Assembly: GCA_002361615.1 (NCBI GenBank)
Contig: DETK01000043.1
Location: forward strand, 1-8,542
DNA from: Bacteroidales bacterium UBA3290
Lineage (GTDB): Bacteria; Bacteroidota; Bacteroidia; Bacteroidales; UBA932
Direction of reading: 5' to 3'
Length of the DNA stretch: 8,542 nt
A program made the translations under genes and the position numbers. The first letter of the stretch is position 1. Every line of letters starts with the position of its first letter. The notes beneath the pieces are model-generated. The model was not told where the DNA came from, searched no databases, and saw only the letters and a program-made list of their open reading frames with translations. This document shows positions 1 to 6,089 of this stretch, piece by piece.

Positions 1-518
1 GCCTGGAAGCCGAAATGGTGGTCGACGTGATGGAGAACTCGCTGCGCGCCGCCAAAGCCTTCTTCAACAACGCCCCCGACCTGGCCGGTGCCATCCGCAA
101 GATGGTCGAGGAAAACAGCGACTACAAGAAGCAGATGGAAGAAGTGTTCCGCGAGCGTACCGCTCTGCTGAAGAACGACCTGCTGAGCCAGGCCCGCGAA
201 ATCGGCGGAAAGCGCATCATCGTCATCGAACGTTACATCGATCCGCAGATGTTGCGCAACGCCGCCCTGATGCTCCAGAGCGTGGAGAACCTTGTCGTTG
301 CCGCCGCCTACGAGGCAAGCGGCAAGCCGCAGCTGCTGCTCATGTACTCGAACGACCTGGTCAAGGCCGGGAAGAACGCCCAGGCCGACGTCAAGGAGGC
401 CGCCAAGGCCATCCAGGGCGGTGGCGGCGGACAAAGCGGCCTGGCTACCGCCGGTGGCAAGAATCTTGCTGGCCTGAAGGACGCACTCGAACAGCTCGTC
501 GCCCTGGCGACCCGTTAA
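1..518 (+). CDS. alaS: Alanyl-tRNA synthetase, C-terminal part (5' end outside window)
   Basis: The frame is open from base 3 to the TAA at 516-518, so this is the 3' end of a gene starting left of the window; the ATG at 15 is internal. The roughly 171 visible residues match the end of bacterial AlaRS: a coiled, charged stretch followed by the DHHA1/C-Ala domain, with its glycine loop (GGGGGQSGLATAGGK) about 30 residues before the end. AlaRS charges tRNA-Ala with alanine in the cytoplasm. C-Ala binds the tRNA elbow and helps link the aminoacylation and editing domains. The catalytic and editing domains lie outside the window and cannot be judged. The stop lies 6 bases before the next start, implying cotranscription with the permease-formyltransferase gene. 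Confidence 0.93.
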   Translation, partial: LEAEMVVDVMENSLRAAKAFFNNAPDLAGAIRKMVEENSDYKKQMEEVFRERTALLKNDLLSQAREIGGKRIIVIERYIDPQMLRNAALMLQSVENLVVAAAYEASGKPQLLLMYSNDLVKAGKNAQADVKEAAKAIQGGGGGQSGLATAGGKNLAGLKDALEQLVALATR

Positions 519-524
519 TCCCGG

Positions 525-2957
525 ATGAAGAAACTCGACCTCTACCTGATCAAGAAGTTTGCAGGCCCCTTCGTGGCGGTCTTCCTCGTCGTGGACTTCG
601 CGCTCTCGCTGCAGTTCATCTACACGTTCGTCAACGACTTGATGGGTAAAGGCCTGGGTATGGGCATCATCCTGGAGTTCCTGGGATGGGGCGCCTGCAC
701 CCTGTTCACCTACGCCATTCCGCTGGCCACGCTGCTGGCCTCGATCATGACGCTCGGCGGCCTGGGCGAGCGCAACGAGCTGCTGGCCATGAAGGCCGCG
801 GGCATCTCGCTGATGCGCATCCTGACCCCGCTGATGGTCCTTTCGATCCTGATTTCCATCGGCGCCTTCTTCGCCGCCGACCGGCTGGTCCCCCACGCCT
901 TCAACAAGATCTACGCCCTCAAGAGCGACATTCTCAACACCAAGGACGAGATCAAGATCCCCACGGGCATCTTCTACGACGGCATCCAGGGCTACATCCT
1001 CCGCGTGGAGGACAGCAACGACGATACCGGTATGATGTACAACCTGCTCGTTTACGACCATACCGGCAATTCGGGCAACACCAACATGACGGCCGCCGAC
1101 AGCGGCCACATCGAAATCACGCCCGACAAGCGCAACCTGATCTTCGACCTCTACGACGGCTGCTCCTACTCCGAAACCAACAACATGACGTTCCGCGACA
1201 CGAGCCTTGAACTCAACCGGCTCCGCTTCCGCGAGCAGCAGCTGATCATCCCGCTCGACAACTACCGCTTCGAGCGCTCGAACTCCGACGTCTATGCCGA
1301 TGAAATCAAATCCCTGGGCCTGAAGCGGCTCCGCAACGACCGCGACTCGATCTCCCACAAGGTCGATACCCTGGTGTTCCGGCAGGTCCCCCGCTTCGCA
1401 AGCACGATGGGCTTCAACTATCTCTACCAGCTGGACACCATCCGCGCCGAATCGACCTACAAGGGAAACCTCGACCTGGACAGCCTCAGCCGGGATCTCA
1501 CGCCCCAGCAGAAGCTGCGCATCAACCGCATGGCCGCCGAGAAGGCGGAGAACGGACAGGAGCAGTTGAAGAACCTGGCGCGCGAGTCGTCCTACGACCT
1601 GGGCACCATCCGCAGGATCGACATCGAGTCCATCTGGAAGTTCACGCTCTCGATCTCCTGCCTGCTCTTCTTCTTCGTGGGTGCGCCGCTGGGCGCTATC
1701 ATCCGCAAGGGCGGACTCGGCACGCCGGTCATCATCTCGATCTTCTTCTACCTGATCTACTACATCATCGACATGATCGGGCGGAAGCTCTCCGGAAAGG
1801 GAACGCTGGAGCCCTGGATCGGCACCCTGATCTCCACGGTCATCCTGCTGCCGATCAGTATCCTGCTCACACGCAAATCCACGCAGGACTCGTCGCTGTT
1901 CAACCTCGATTCCTACAAAGAGTTCTTCCGGCGCATCGGCCGGTGGATCTCCAAGCGCTTCCACCGCTTCATCAACCTCTTCCGCAAGGGTGGCGGCAAG
2001 ATCCGCATCGTGTATATGGGTACGCCTGAATTCGCCGTGGCGCCGCTCGAGAAGATCCTCCAGGCCGGCTACGAGGTGGCCGCAGTGGTCACGGCGGTCG
2101 ACAAGCCGTCCGGCCGTGGGCTGACCCTCAACCAGAGCGCCGTCAAGCAGTATGCCGTGGCGCACGATATTCCCGTCCTTCAGCCCGAAAAACTCAAGGA
2201 TCCTGCCTTCCTGGAACAACTGGCCGCATTGAAGGCCAATCTCTTCGTCGTGGTGGCGTTCCGCATGCTGCCCAAGGAGGTCTGGCAGATGCCGGCCCTG
2301 GGCACCTTCAACCTCCACGCCTCCCTGCTGCCGCAGTACCGCGGCGCGGCGCCGATCAACTGGGCCATCATCCGCGGCGAGAAATTCACCGGCGTGACCA
2401 CCTTCCTGCTCGACGAGCAGATCGACACGGGCAAGATCCTGTTCCAGGAGTCCTGCGCCATCGAGGATTACGAAGATGCCGGCGCCCTGCACGACAAGTT
2501 GATGGGTATGGGTGCCAACCTGGTGCTCAAGACGGTCGATGCCATCGAGAACCACCGCACCAAGCCGGTCGAGCAGACGCTGGGCTTCAGCAAGACCCTC
2601 TATCCGGCTCCTAAGCTCAATCGCGACAACTGCCACATCGACTGGAGCCGGAGCGCCCGGACGGCCAGCCTGCTCATCCGCGGCCTGAGCCCGTACCCGG
2701 CCGCCTGGACCAGCCTGGTCAAGGAAGACGGCACGCAACTGGGCGTGAAGGTATTCGACAGCTACGTGGTGCCCTGCCCCGAAGACGACCCGCGCCAGAG
2801 CGGCCAGATTACCACTGACGGCAAGTCCTGGATCGAGGTCCGCTGCGGCAAGGACGCCCTGCGCATCCTCAACCTCCAGCTCTCCGGAAAGAAACGGATG
2901 GACACGGCCGATTTCCTCCGCGGCTTCCGCGAACTGGAAACCTGCCGCTTCGAATAA
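525..2957 (+). CDS. Fusion protein: LptF/LptG-family LPS-export permease joined to methionyl-tRNA formyltransferase
   Basis: One 810-residue frame without interruption. Residues 1-485 are an LptF/LptG (YjgP/YjgQ) permease, which with LptB2 and LptC extracts LPS from the inner membrane. It has TM1 about 14-36, TM2 50-78, a coupling-helix region 82-97 (ERNELLAMKAAGIS), TM3 98-120, a periplasmic jellyroll domain about 121-369, TM4 371-394, TM5 401-421 and TM6 431-452. A basic linker (about 465-492) leads into a full Fmt, which formylates initiator Met-tRNA. Fmt begins at KIRIVYMGTPEFAV (K492). Its catalytic Asn596 and His598 (FNLHASLLP) and Asp634 (DTG) are present, with the same His-Asp spacing (36) as E. 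coli His108-Asp144. The OB-like C-terminal domain is complete. The only in-frame internal starts near the junction, GTG at 2010 and ATG at 2016, would cut into the first Fmt beta strand. Family assignment of both halves is firm. Whether the product stays fused in the cell is inferred. Confidence 0.93.
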   Translation: MKKLDLYLIKKFAGPFVAVFLVVDFALSLQFIYTFVNDLMGKGLGMGIILEFLGWGACTLFTYAIPLATLLASIMTLGGLGERNELLAMKAAGISLMRILTPLMVLSILISIGAFFAADRLVPHAFNKIYALKSDILNTKDEIKIPTGIFYDGIQGYILRVEDSNDDTGMMYNLLVYDHTGNSGNTNMTAADSGHIEITPDKRNLIFDLYDGCSYSETNNMTFRDTSLELNRLRFREQQLIIPLDNYRFERSNSDVYADEIKSLGLKRLRNDRDSISHKVDTLVFRQVPRFASTMGFNYLYQLDTIRAESTYKGNLDLDSLSRDLTPQQKLRINRMAAEKAENGQEQLKNLARESSYDLGTIRRIDIESIWKFTLSISCLLFFFVGAPLGAIIRKGGLGTPVIISIFFYLIYYIIDMIGRKLSGKGTLEPWIGTLISTVILLPISILLTRKSTQDSSLFNLDSYKEFFRRIGRWISKRFHRFINLFRKGGGKIRIVYMGTPEFAVAPLEKILQAGYEVAAVVTAVDKPSGRGLTLNQSAVKQYAVAHDIPVLQPEKLKDPAFLEQLAALKANLFVVVAFRMLPKEVWQMPALGTFNLHASLLPQYRGAAPINWAIIRGEKFTGVTTFLLDEQIDTGKILFQESCAIEDYEDAGALHDKLMGMGANLVLKTVDAIENHRTKPVEQTLGFSKTLYPAPKLNRDNCHIDWSRSARTASLLIRGLSPYPAAWTSLVKEDGTQLGVKVFDSYVVPCPEDDPRQSGQITTDGKSWIEVRCGKDALRILNLQLSGKKRMDTADFLRGFRELETCRFE

Positions 2958-2958
2958 G

Positions 2959-3597
2959 ATGAAAGAACATCCGCACATCGTGATCCTGGCGGCCGGAGAT
3001 TTCCCGAGGGCCGAAGCGCCGCTGACGGCGTTGCGGGAGGCGGACGTGCGCATCTGCTGCGACTCTGCAGCTGAAACCCTCGTGGCACACGGCATGGAAC
3101 CCGATCTGATTGTCGGCGACATGGATTCGCTGTCGGCAGCATACCGCGCCCGCTACGCCGGGATTATCACGCATATTGCGGAACAGGACGACAACGACCT
3201 GACCAAGGCTTTCCATCTGGCGCTGACGATGGATCCGGGCCGCATCACGATCGTGGGCGCGACAGGGAAGCGCGAAGACCATACGCTGGGCAATGTCTCG
3301 CTGCTGCTGGACTATGCGCGTGAAGCCCCCTGCCCGGTAGGGATGATGACGGATTACGGGCGTTTCGAAGCCATCTTCGACACGGCGACCCTGCCTGCCT
3401 TTCCCGGCCGGCAGGTCTCCATCTTCGCTTTCGACAACAGCCTGAAAATAACATCGGCCGGGTTGAAATACCCGACCGATGAAGTCCGTTTCGATACGCT
3501 CTGGAAGGCCACGCTCAACGAAGCGCTTTCAGACACGTTCACGCTGACACTCTCACACCCGAGCGGCGTTCTTCTGTTTTTCGCCGATTACCTTTAA
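2959..3597 (+). CDS. Thiamine pyrophosphokinase
   Basis: This 212-residue protein is a thiamine pyrophosphokinase (TPK/ThiN family), a cytoplasmic enzyme that transfers pyrophosphate from ATP to thiamine to make thiamine diphosphate. Hallmarks are the IVGDMDS motif (Asp54, Asp56), QDDNDLTKA (Asp77-Lys83) and GATGKREDHTLGN (from Gly100, with Asp107 and His108). The first two supply acidic residues for Mg-ATP binding and the last is the family's glycine-rich signature. The C-terminal beta-sandwich expected for the thiamine site follows, ending in SHPSGVLLFF. The length is normal for the family. The ATG follows the upstream TAA by one base, so translation is probably coupled to the permease-formyltransferase gene. 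The last 45 bases overlap the convergent threonine dehydrogenase gene; the overlap encodes part of the conserved C-terminal strand, so this end is real. Confidence 0.93.
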   Translation: MKEHPHIVILAAGDFPRAEAPLTALREADVRICCDSAAETLVAHGMEPDLIVGDMDSLSAAYRARYAGIITHIAEQDDNDLTKAFHLALTMDPGRITIVGATGKREDHTLGNVSLLLDYAREAPCPVGMMTDYGRFEAIFDTATLPAFPGRQVSIFAFDNSLKITSAGLKYPTDEVRFDTLWKATLNEALSDTFTLTLSHPSGVLLFFADYL

Positions 3598-4521
3598 CAT
3601 ATCGTCGACCATCATGTCGATGTCCCATTCGGGTTTCCAGCCCCATTCCTCGCGGGCGCAGGTATCGTCCATCTTGTTGGGCCAGGAGTCGGCGATGGCG
3701 GCTTTCACCGGATCGACGTTGTAGTCGAACGTTGCGTCGGGGATCCGTTTCTTGATGACTTCGAAGAGCTCCCTCGGACAGAAGCTCATGCTGGCGATGT
3801 TGAAGCTGTTGCGGTGGACGAGTTTCGCGGGGTCGGCTTCCATGACTTCCACGGCGGCGCGCAGGGCGTCGGGCATGTACATCATGTCCATGTAGCTGTC
3901 TTCGGGGACTTCGCAGGTGTAGTGATGTCCGGGTTTGAAGATTTCGTAGAACACTTCCACGGCGTAGTCAGTGGTGCCACCGCCCGGAAGGGCGCCGTTG
4001 GAGATGATGCCCGGGAAGCGGACGCTGCGTGCGTCCACGCCGAAACGCTGCCAGTGATAGTCGCCCAGCAATTCGCCGGTGACCTTGCAGATGCCGTAGA
4101 TGGTATTCGGGCGCATGATGGTATCCTGCGGTGTGTTGTCGTGCGGCGTGTTCGGGCCGAAGGCGCCGATGGAACTCGGAGTGAAGATCGAGCAATGGTG
4201 CGCCTGGGCGATGTTGAGGGCGTTGATCAGGGCCGTGATGTTGAGATGCCAGGCCACGCCGGGCATGTGTTCTCCCTTGGCGCTGAGCAAGGCGACCAGG
4301 TTGTAGATGGCATCGACCTTGTACTTGACCACAAGTTCATCGAAATGTTTGGCGTCGAGGACATCGAGCTTTTCGGCGATGGCGCCGCGTCCCAACTTTT
4401 CGACCAGTTCGTCTTTCAAATCTGCGGCAATTACATTATCTTCGCCATAGATATGCTGGAGATAAGGAACCAACTCGGTACCGATTTGTCCGCCCGCTCC
4501 TACTACAAGAATACGTTTCAT
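3553..4521 (-). CDS. L-threonine 3-dehydrogenase, short-chain dehydrogenase (SDR) type
   Basis: A 322-residue extended-SDR protein, best matched to the threonine dehydrogenases of Bacteroidota and animals rather than the zinc-dependent E. coli Tdh. It would oxidise L-threonine with NAD+ to 2-amino-3-oxobutanoate, normally passed to glycine C-acetyltransferase (Kbl). The N-terminal Rossmann motif is GAGGQIG (residues 8-14), the catalytic set is Ser116/Ser117 with Tyr142 and Lys146 (YGICK), and the substrate-side region includes SVRFPGIIS and EDSYMDMMYMPDAL. The ATG at 4521 is well placed for the first beta strand (MKRILVVGAGG). The neighbouring genes do not include kbl. The gene has its own likely promoter in the divergent region shared with queG, and its tail overlaps the thiamine pyrophosphokinase gene by 45 bases. 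Another NAD-dependent epimerase activity is possible but less likely. Confidence 0.88.
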   Translation of the reverse strand: MKRILVVGAGGQIGTELVPYLQHIYGEDNVIAADLKDELVEKLGRGAIAEKLDVLDAKHFDELVVKYKVDAIYNLVALLSAKGEHMPGVAWHLNITALINALNIAQAHHCSIFTPSSIGAFGPNTPHDNTPQDTIMRPNTIYGICKVTGELLGDYHWQRFGVDARSVRFPGIISNGALPGGGTTDYAVEVFYEIFKPGHHYTCEVPEDSYMDMMYMPDALRAAVEVMEADPAKLVHRNSFNIASMSFCPRELFEVIKKRIPDATFDYNVDPVKAAIADSWPNKMDDTCAREEWGWKPEWDIDMMVDDMLKVIGEKQKNAARV

Positions 4522-4535
4522 ACGCTATTGTTTAA

Positions 4536-4543
4536 TATTTTTG
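4536..4543 (+). promoter_or_regulatory. Candidate -7 promoter element for queG
   Basis: TATTTTTG fits the Bacteroidota -7 pattern TAnnTTTG. There is no TTG about 20 bases upstream, so the match is weak. Transcription would begin close to the TTG start codon at 4551, leaving almost no leader. It could be a chance match in AT-rich DNA. Confidence 0.25.
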
Positions 4544-4550
4544 AATCGAT

Positions 4551-5429
4551 TTGTCCACAAATTTAATAAATATTGACGAAAAAGCACACGGTTTCTTAGA
4601 TTTTGGCGCCGCACGGGTCGATTCGGTCGACGAGGCCCGGCGACAAGCCTTCGAGAACTATCTGGCTGAAGGACGGCAGGGAGAAATGAGCTACCTGGCG
4701 CGCAATCTCGAGAAACGTTTCGACCCCCGGCAACTGGTTCCGGGCGCCGAAAGCGTCCTCTGCTTCCTGGCGCCCTACGGAGCGGCTGGCGGCGGCGTGG
4801 CCGGTTTTGCGCAAGGCATAGACTATCACAAAGTCATCAAGGACAGGCTGTTTTCCGTTATGGAAGACCTTCGCCGGCAGTTCCCGGCTTTTGAGGGCCG
4901 CCCGTTTGTGGACAGCGCACCTGTCCTGGAACGGTACTGGGCCGTGAAGGCCGGACTGGGATTCATCGGACAGAACAATTTCTTCATATCGCCGGAATAC
5001 GGCCTGCGGACCATCATCGGCGTGATCATCTGCAATATCCCGGCCGACAATTTCGCGCCGCACGCGCCGCTGGCGGCCACGGAGTGCGGCGCCTGCGGCG
5101 CCTGCCTCCGCGCCTGCCCCACCGGCGCGCTCCGCGCCCCCTTCGACCTGGACCCCCGCCGCTGCATCGCCTACCTGACCGTCGAATCGCACGAACCCCT
5201 CGCCCTGTCGCTCGAAGAGCGCCAGGGCTGGCGCTTCGGCTGCGAAGCCTGTATGCAGGCCTGCCCCTGGGACAAGCCGCTCACGCCCCTGCCGGAATTC
5301 GAAACCCACCGGGCCGAGATCGCCGCGATGGACGACCAGGCATGGCATGATTTTTCGCAAGCGGAGTTCGAACGACGCTTCGCCGACTCAGGGCTGCGCC
5401 GGGCCGGCCTTGACCATTTGAAACATTAA
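4551..5429 (+). CDS. queG: Epoxyqueuosine reductase, cobalamin-dependent iron-sulfur enzyme
   Basis: QueG reduces epoxyqueuosine in the anticodon loop of tRNA (Tyr, His, Asn, Asp) to queuosine, using cobalamin and two [4Fe-4S] clusters. The N-terminal DUF1730-type domain is followed by the catalytic aspartate in FVDSAPVLER (Asp121), then a ferredoxin-like part with eight cysteines: Cys179, 182, 185, 189 (CGACGACLRACP), Cys205 (RRCIAYLT) and Cys231, 234, 238 (CEACMQACPWD). At 292 residues it is a short form lacking the C-terminal HEAT-like repeats of E. coli QueG. The start is uncertain. The frame opens after a TGA at 4542-4544 and TTG at 4551 is the only usual start before ATG 4686, which would delete conserved sequence (HGFLDFGAA). 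TTG also leaves the expected helix before that motif. The usual Lys of the GxxGKN segment is Gln141 here. Confidence 0.92.
   Translation: MSTNLINIDEKAHGFLDFGAARVDSVDEARRQAFENYLAEGRQGEMSYLARNLEKRFDPRQLVPGAESVLCFLAPYGAAGGGVAGFAQGIDYHKVIKDRLFSVMEDLRRQFPAFEGRPFVDSAPVLERYWAVKAGLGFIGQNNFFISPEYGLRTIIGVIICNIPADNFAPHAPLAATECGACGACLRACPTGALRAPFDLDPRRCIAYLTVESHEPLALSLEERQGWRFGCEACMQACPWDKPLTPLPEFETHRAEIAAMDDQAWHDFSQAEFERRFADSGLRRAGLDHLKH
4558..4565 (-). promoter_or_regulatory. Candidate -7 promoter element for the threonine dehydrogenase gene
   Basis: Read on the - strand the bases are TAAATTTG, a full match to the Bacteroidota -7 consensus TAnnTTTG. It lies 36 bases upstream of the ATG at 4521, in the AT-rich gap, and would give a leader of about 30 bases that is A-rich (ATTAAACAAT), as is common in this phylum. 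A good TTG at -33 is missing; only TGTG lies near the expected spacing. The box sits inside the first codons of queG on the other strand. Confidence 0.45.
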
Positions 5430-5440
5430 TCGTATCTTTA
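5410..5440 (+). promoter_or_regulatory. Candidate Bacteroidota promoter for the small secreted protein gene
   Basis: A TTG at 5410-5412 is followed after exactly 20 bases by TATCTTTA at 5433-5440. This fits the phylum's -33/-7 arrangement (TTTG, 19-21 bases, TAnnTTTG) apart from the last base. It begins inside the final codons of queG and would start transcription about 14 bases before the ATG at 5461. The 31-base gap after queG contains no terminator, so read-through from queG is also possible. Confidence 0.4.
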
Positions 5441-5460
5441 CCAGAACAATACATCCTGCC

Positions 5461-6039
5461 ATGAAGAAGATCATCCTGTTTTCCCTCCTGCTTTCCATCG
5501 CCTTCGGTGCGACCGCGCAGGACAGTTTCAAGAAATACGGCATGAAGTCGTGCATCGCCAAGAAAATAACGACCACCGGCGGACACGTGACGGAAGGAAC
5601 TGTCTATATCGACAACTACGGTGCTTTCGAATGCGACATCCAGACGATCGACGTACCCGGATTCATCACGTACGATATGGGCGTCCTCACCCGGAAAGAC
5701 CGGATCTGGACGTTCAACATCAATGAGGGCAAGGTCCAGTCCAAGGAATCCCCCAACCCGCTCTCTGACTTCAATCTCCTGGAGATAACCGACGAAATGG
5801 CCCAGAAATATGAGATGAAGGACCTTGGGGAAGAAGAGATTCTGGGCAAGAAATGCCGCAAGATCTCCTATGTCGTCATGCAGAACCGCAAACGCGTGGA
5901 CTGGACGGTCTGGGCCTACAAGGGCTTCCCGCTCAAGACCATCGTCAAGCAGCGCCGCCAGGAATCCGTGATCGAAGTCACCGAATTCAAGGAAAACGTT
6001 CCGATTCCCAAAGACATCCTCAACCTGATTCCGGAATAG
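5461..6039 (+). CDS. Secreted protein of unknown function, possibly LolA-like fold
   Basis: I cannot name this 192-residue protein. It has a clear Sec signal peptide (MKK, then a hydrophobic run to about residue 17, ATA-Q cleavage after Ala19) with no lipobox cysteine, so it should be soluble in the periplasm or secreted. The mature part is rich in alternating beta strands. It carries an EILGKKCRK segment (Cys132) followed by VDWTVWAYKGFPLKT, a layout reminiscent of LolA/outer-membrane lipoprotein-sorting-like and DUF4412-type proteins, where a half-barrel forms a lipid-binding groove. The ending (IPKDILNLIPE) also resembles that group. This is fold-level resemblance only; a lipid-carrier role is speculation. 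Two further cysteines (31, 58) make one disulfide possible. The gene has its own promoter candidate and ends at a strong terminator, so it may be monocistronic. Confidence 0.85.
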   Translation: MKKIILFSLLLSIAFGATAQDSFKKYGMKSCIAKKITTTGGHVTEGTVYIDNYGAFECDIQTIDVPGFITYDMGVLTRKDRIWTFNINEGKVQSKESPNPLSDFNLLEITDEMAQKYEMKDLGEEEILGKKCRKISYVVMQNRKRVDWTVWAYKGFPLKTIVKQRRQESVIEVTEFKENVPIPKDILNLIPE

Positions 6040-6055
6040 AAGGATACCGGCACAA

Positions 6056-6089
6056 AAAAAACCGGCCTCATTCAAGAGGCCGGTTTTTT
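6056..6089. terminator. Bidirectional intrinsic terminator between convergent genes
   Basis: The perfect stem is six A-T pairs plus CCGGCCTC (6062-6069) pairing with GAGGCCGG (6076-6083), with a 6-base loop (ATTCAA). It is flanked by A8 on the left (6054-6061) and T6 on the right (6084-6089), so each strand has a GC-rich hairpin followed by a U tract. It begins 16 bases after the stop of the small secreted protein gene and touches the TAA (6088-6090) of the - strand phosphatase gene, so it should end both transcripts. Confidence 0.92.

Noticed and set aside
412..470. GGC/GGT-rich run resembling a simple repeat
   Set aside because: It encodes the conserved glycine loop of the AlaRS C-terminal domain and is not a separate repeat element.
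2010..2018. Separate Fmt start at internal GTG (2010) or ATG (2016)
   Set aside because: Either would remove part of the first Rossmann strand (IRIVYMG), and no start-site context is evident; the fused reading is simpler, though internal initiation is not excluded.
3814..4566. Long + strand open frame of 250 codons opposite the threonine dehydrogenase gene
   Set aside because: It is antisense to a well-supported SDR gene, has low-complexity Val/Gly/Asp-rich composition and matches no family; high GC keeps stops rare.
4596..5360. - strand open frame of 254 codons opposite queG
   Set aside because: The + strand carries all QueG cysteine motifs and the - strand translation shows no recognisable domain.
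5281..6075. - strand open frame of 264 codons covering the end of queG and the small secreted protein gene
   Set aside because: It spans two real + strand genes and a promoter region and runs into the terminator; it is a shadow frame.
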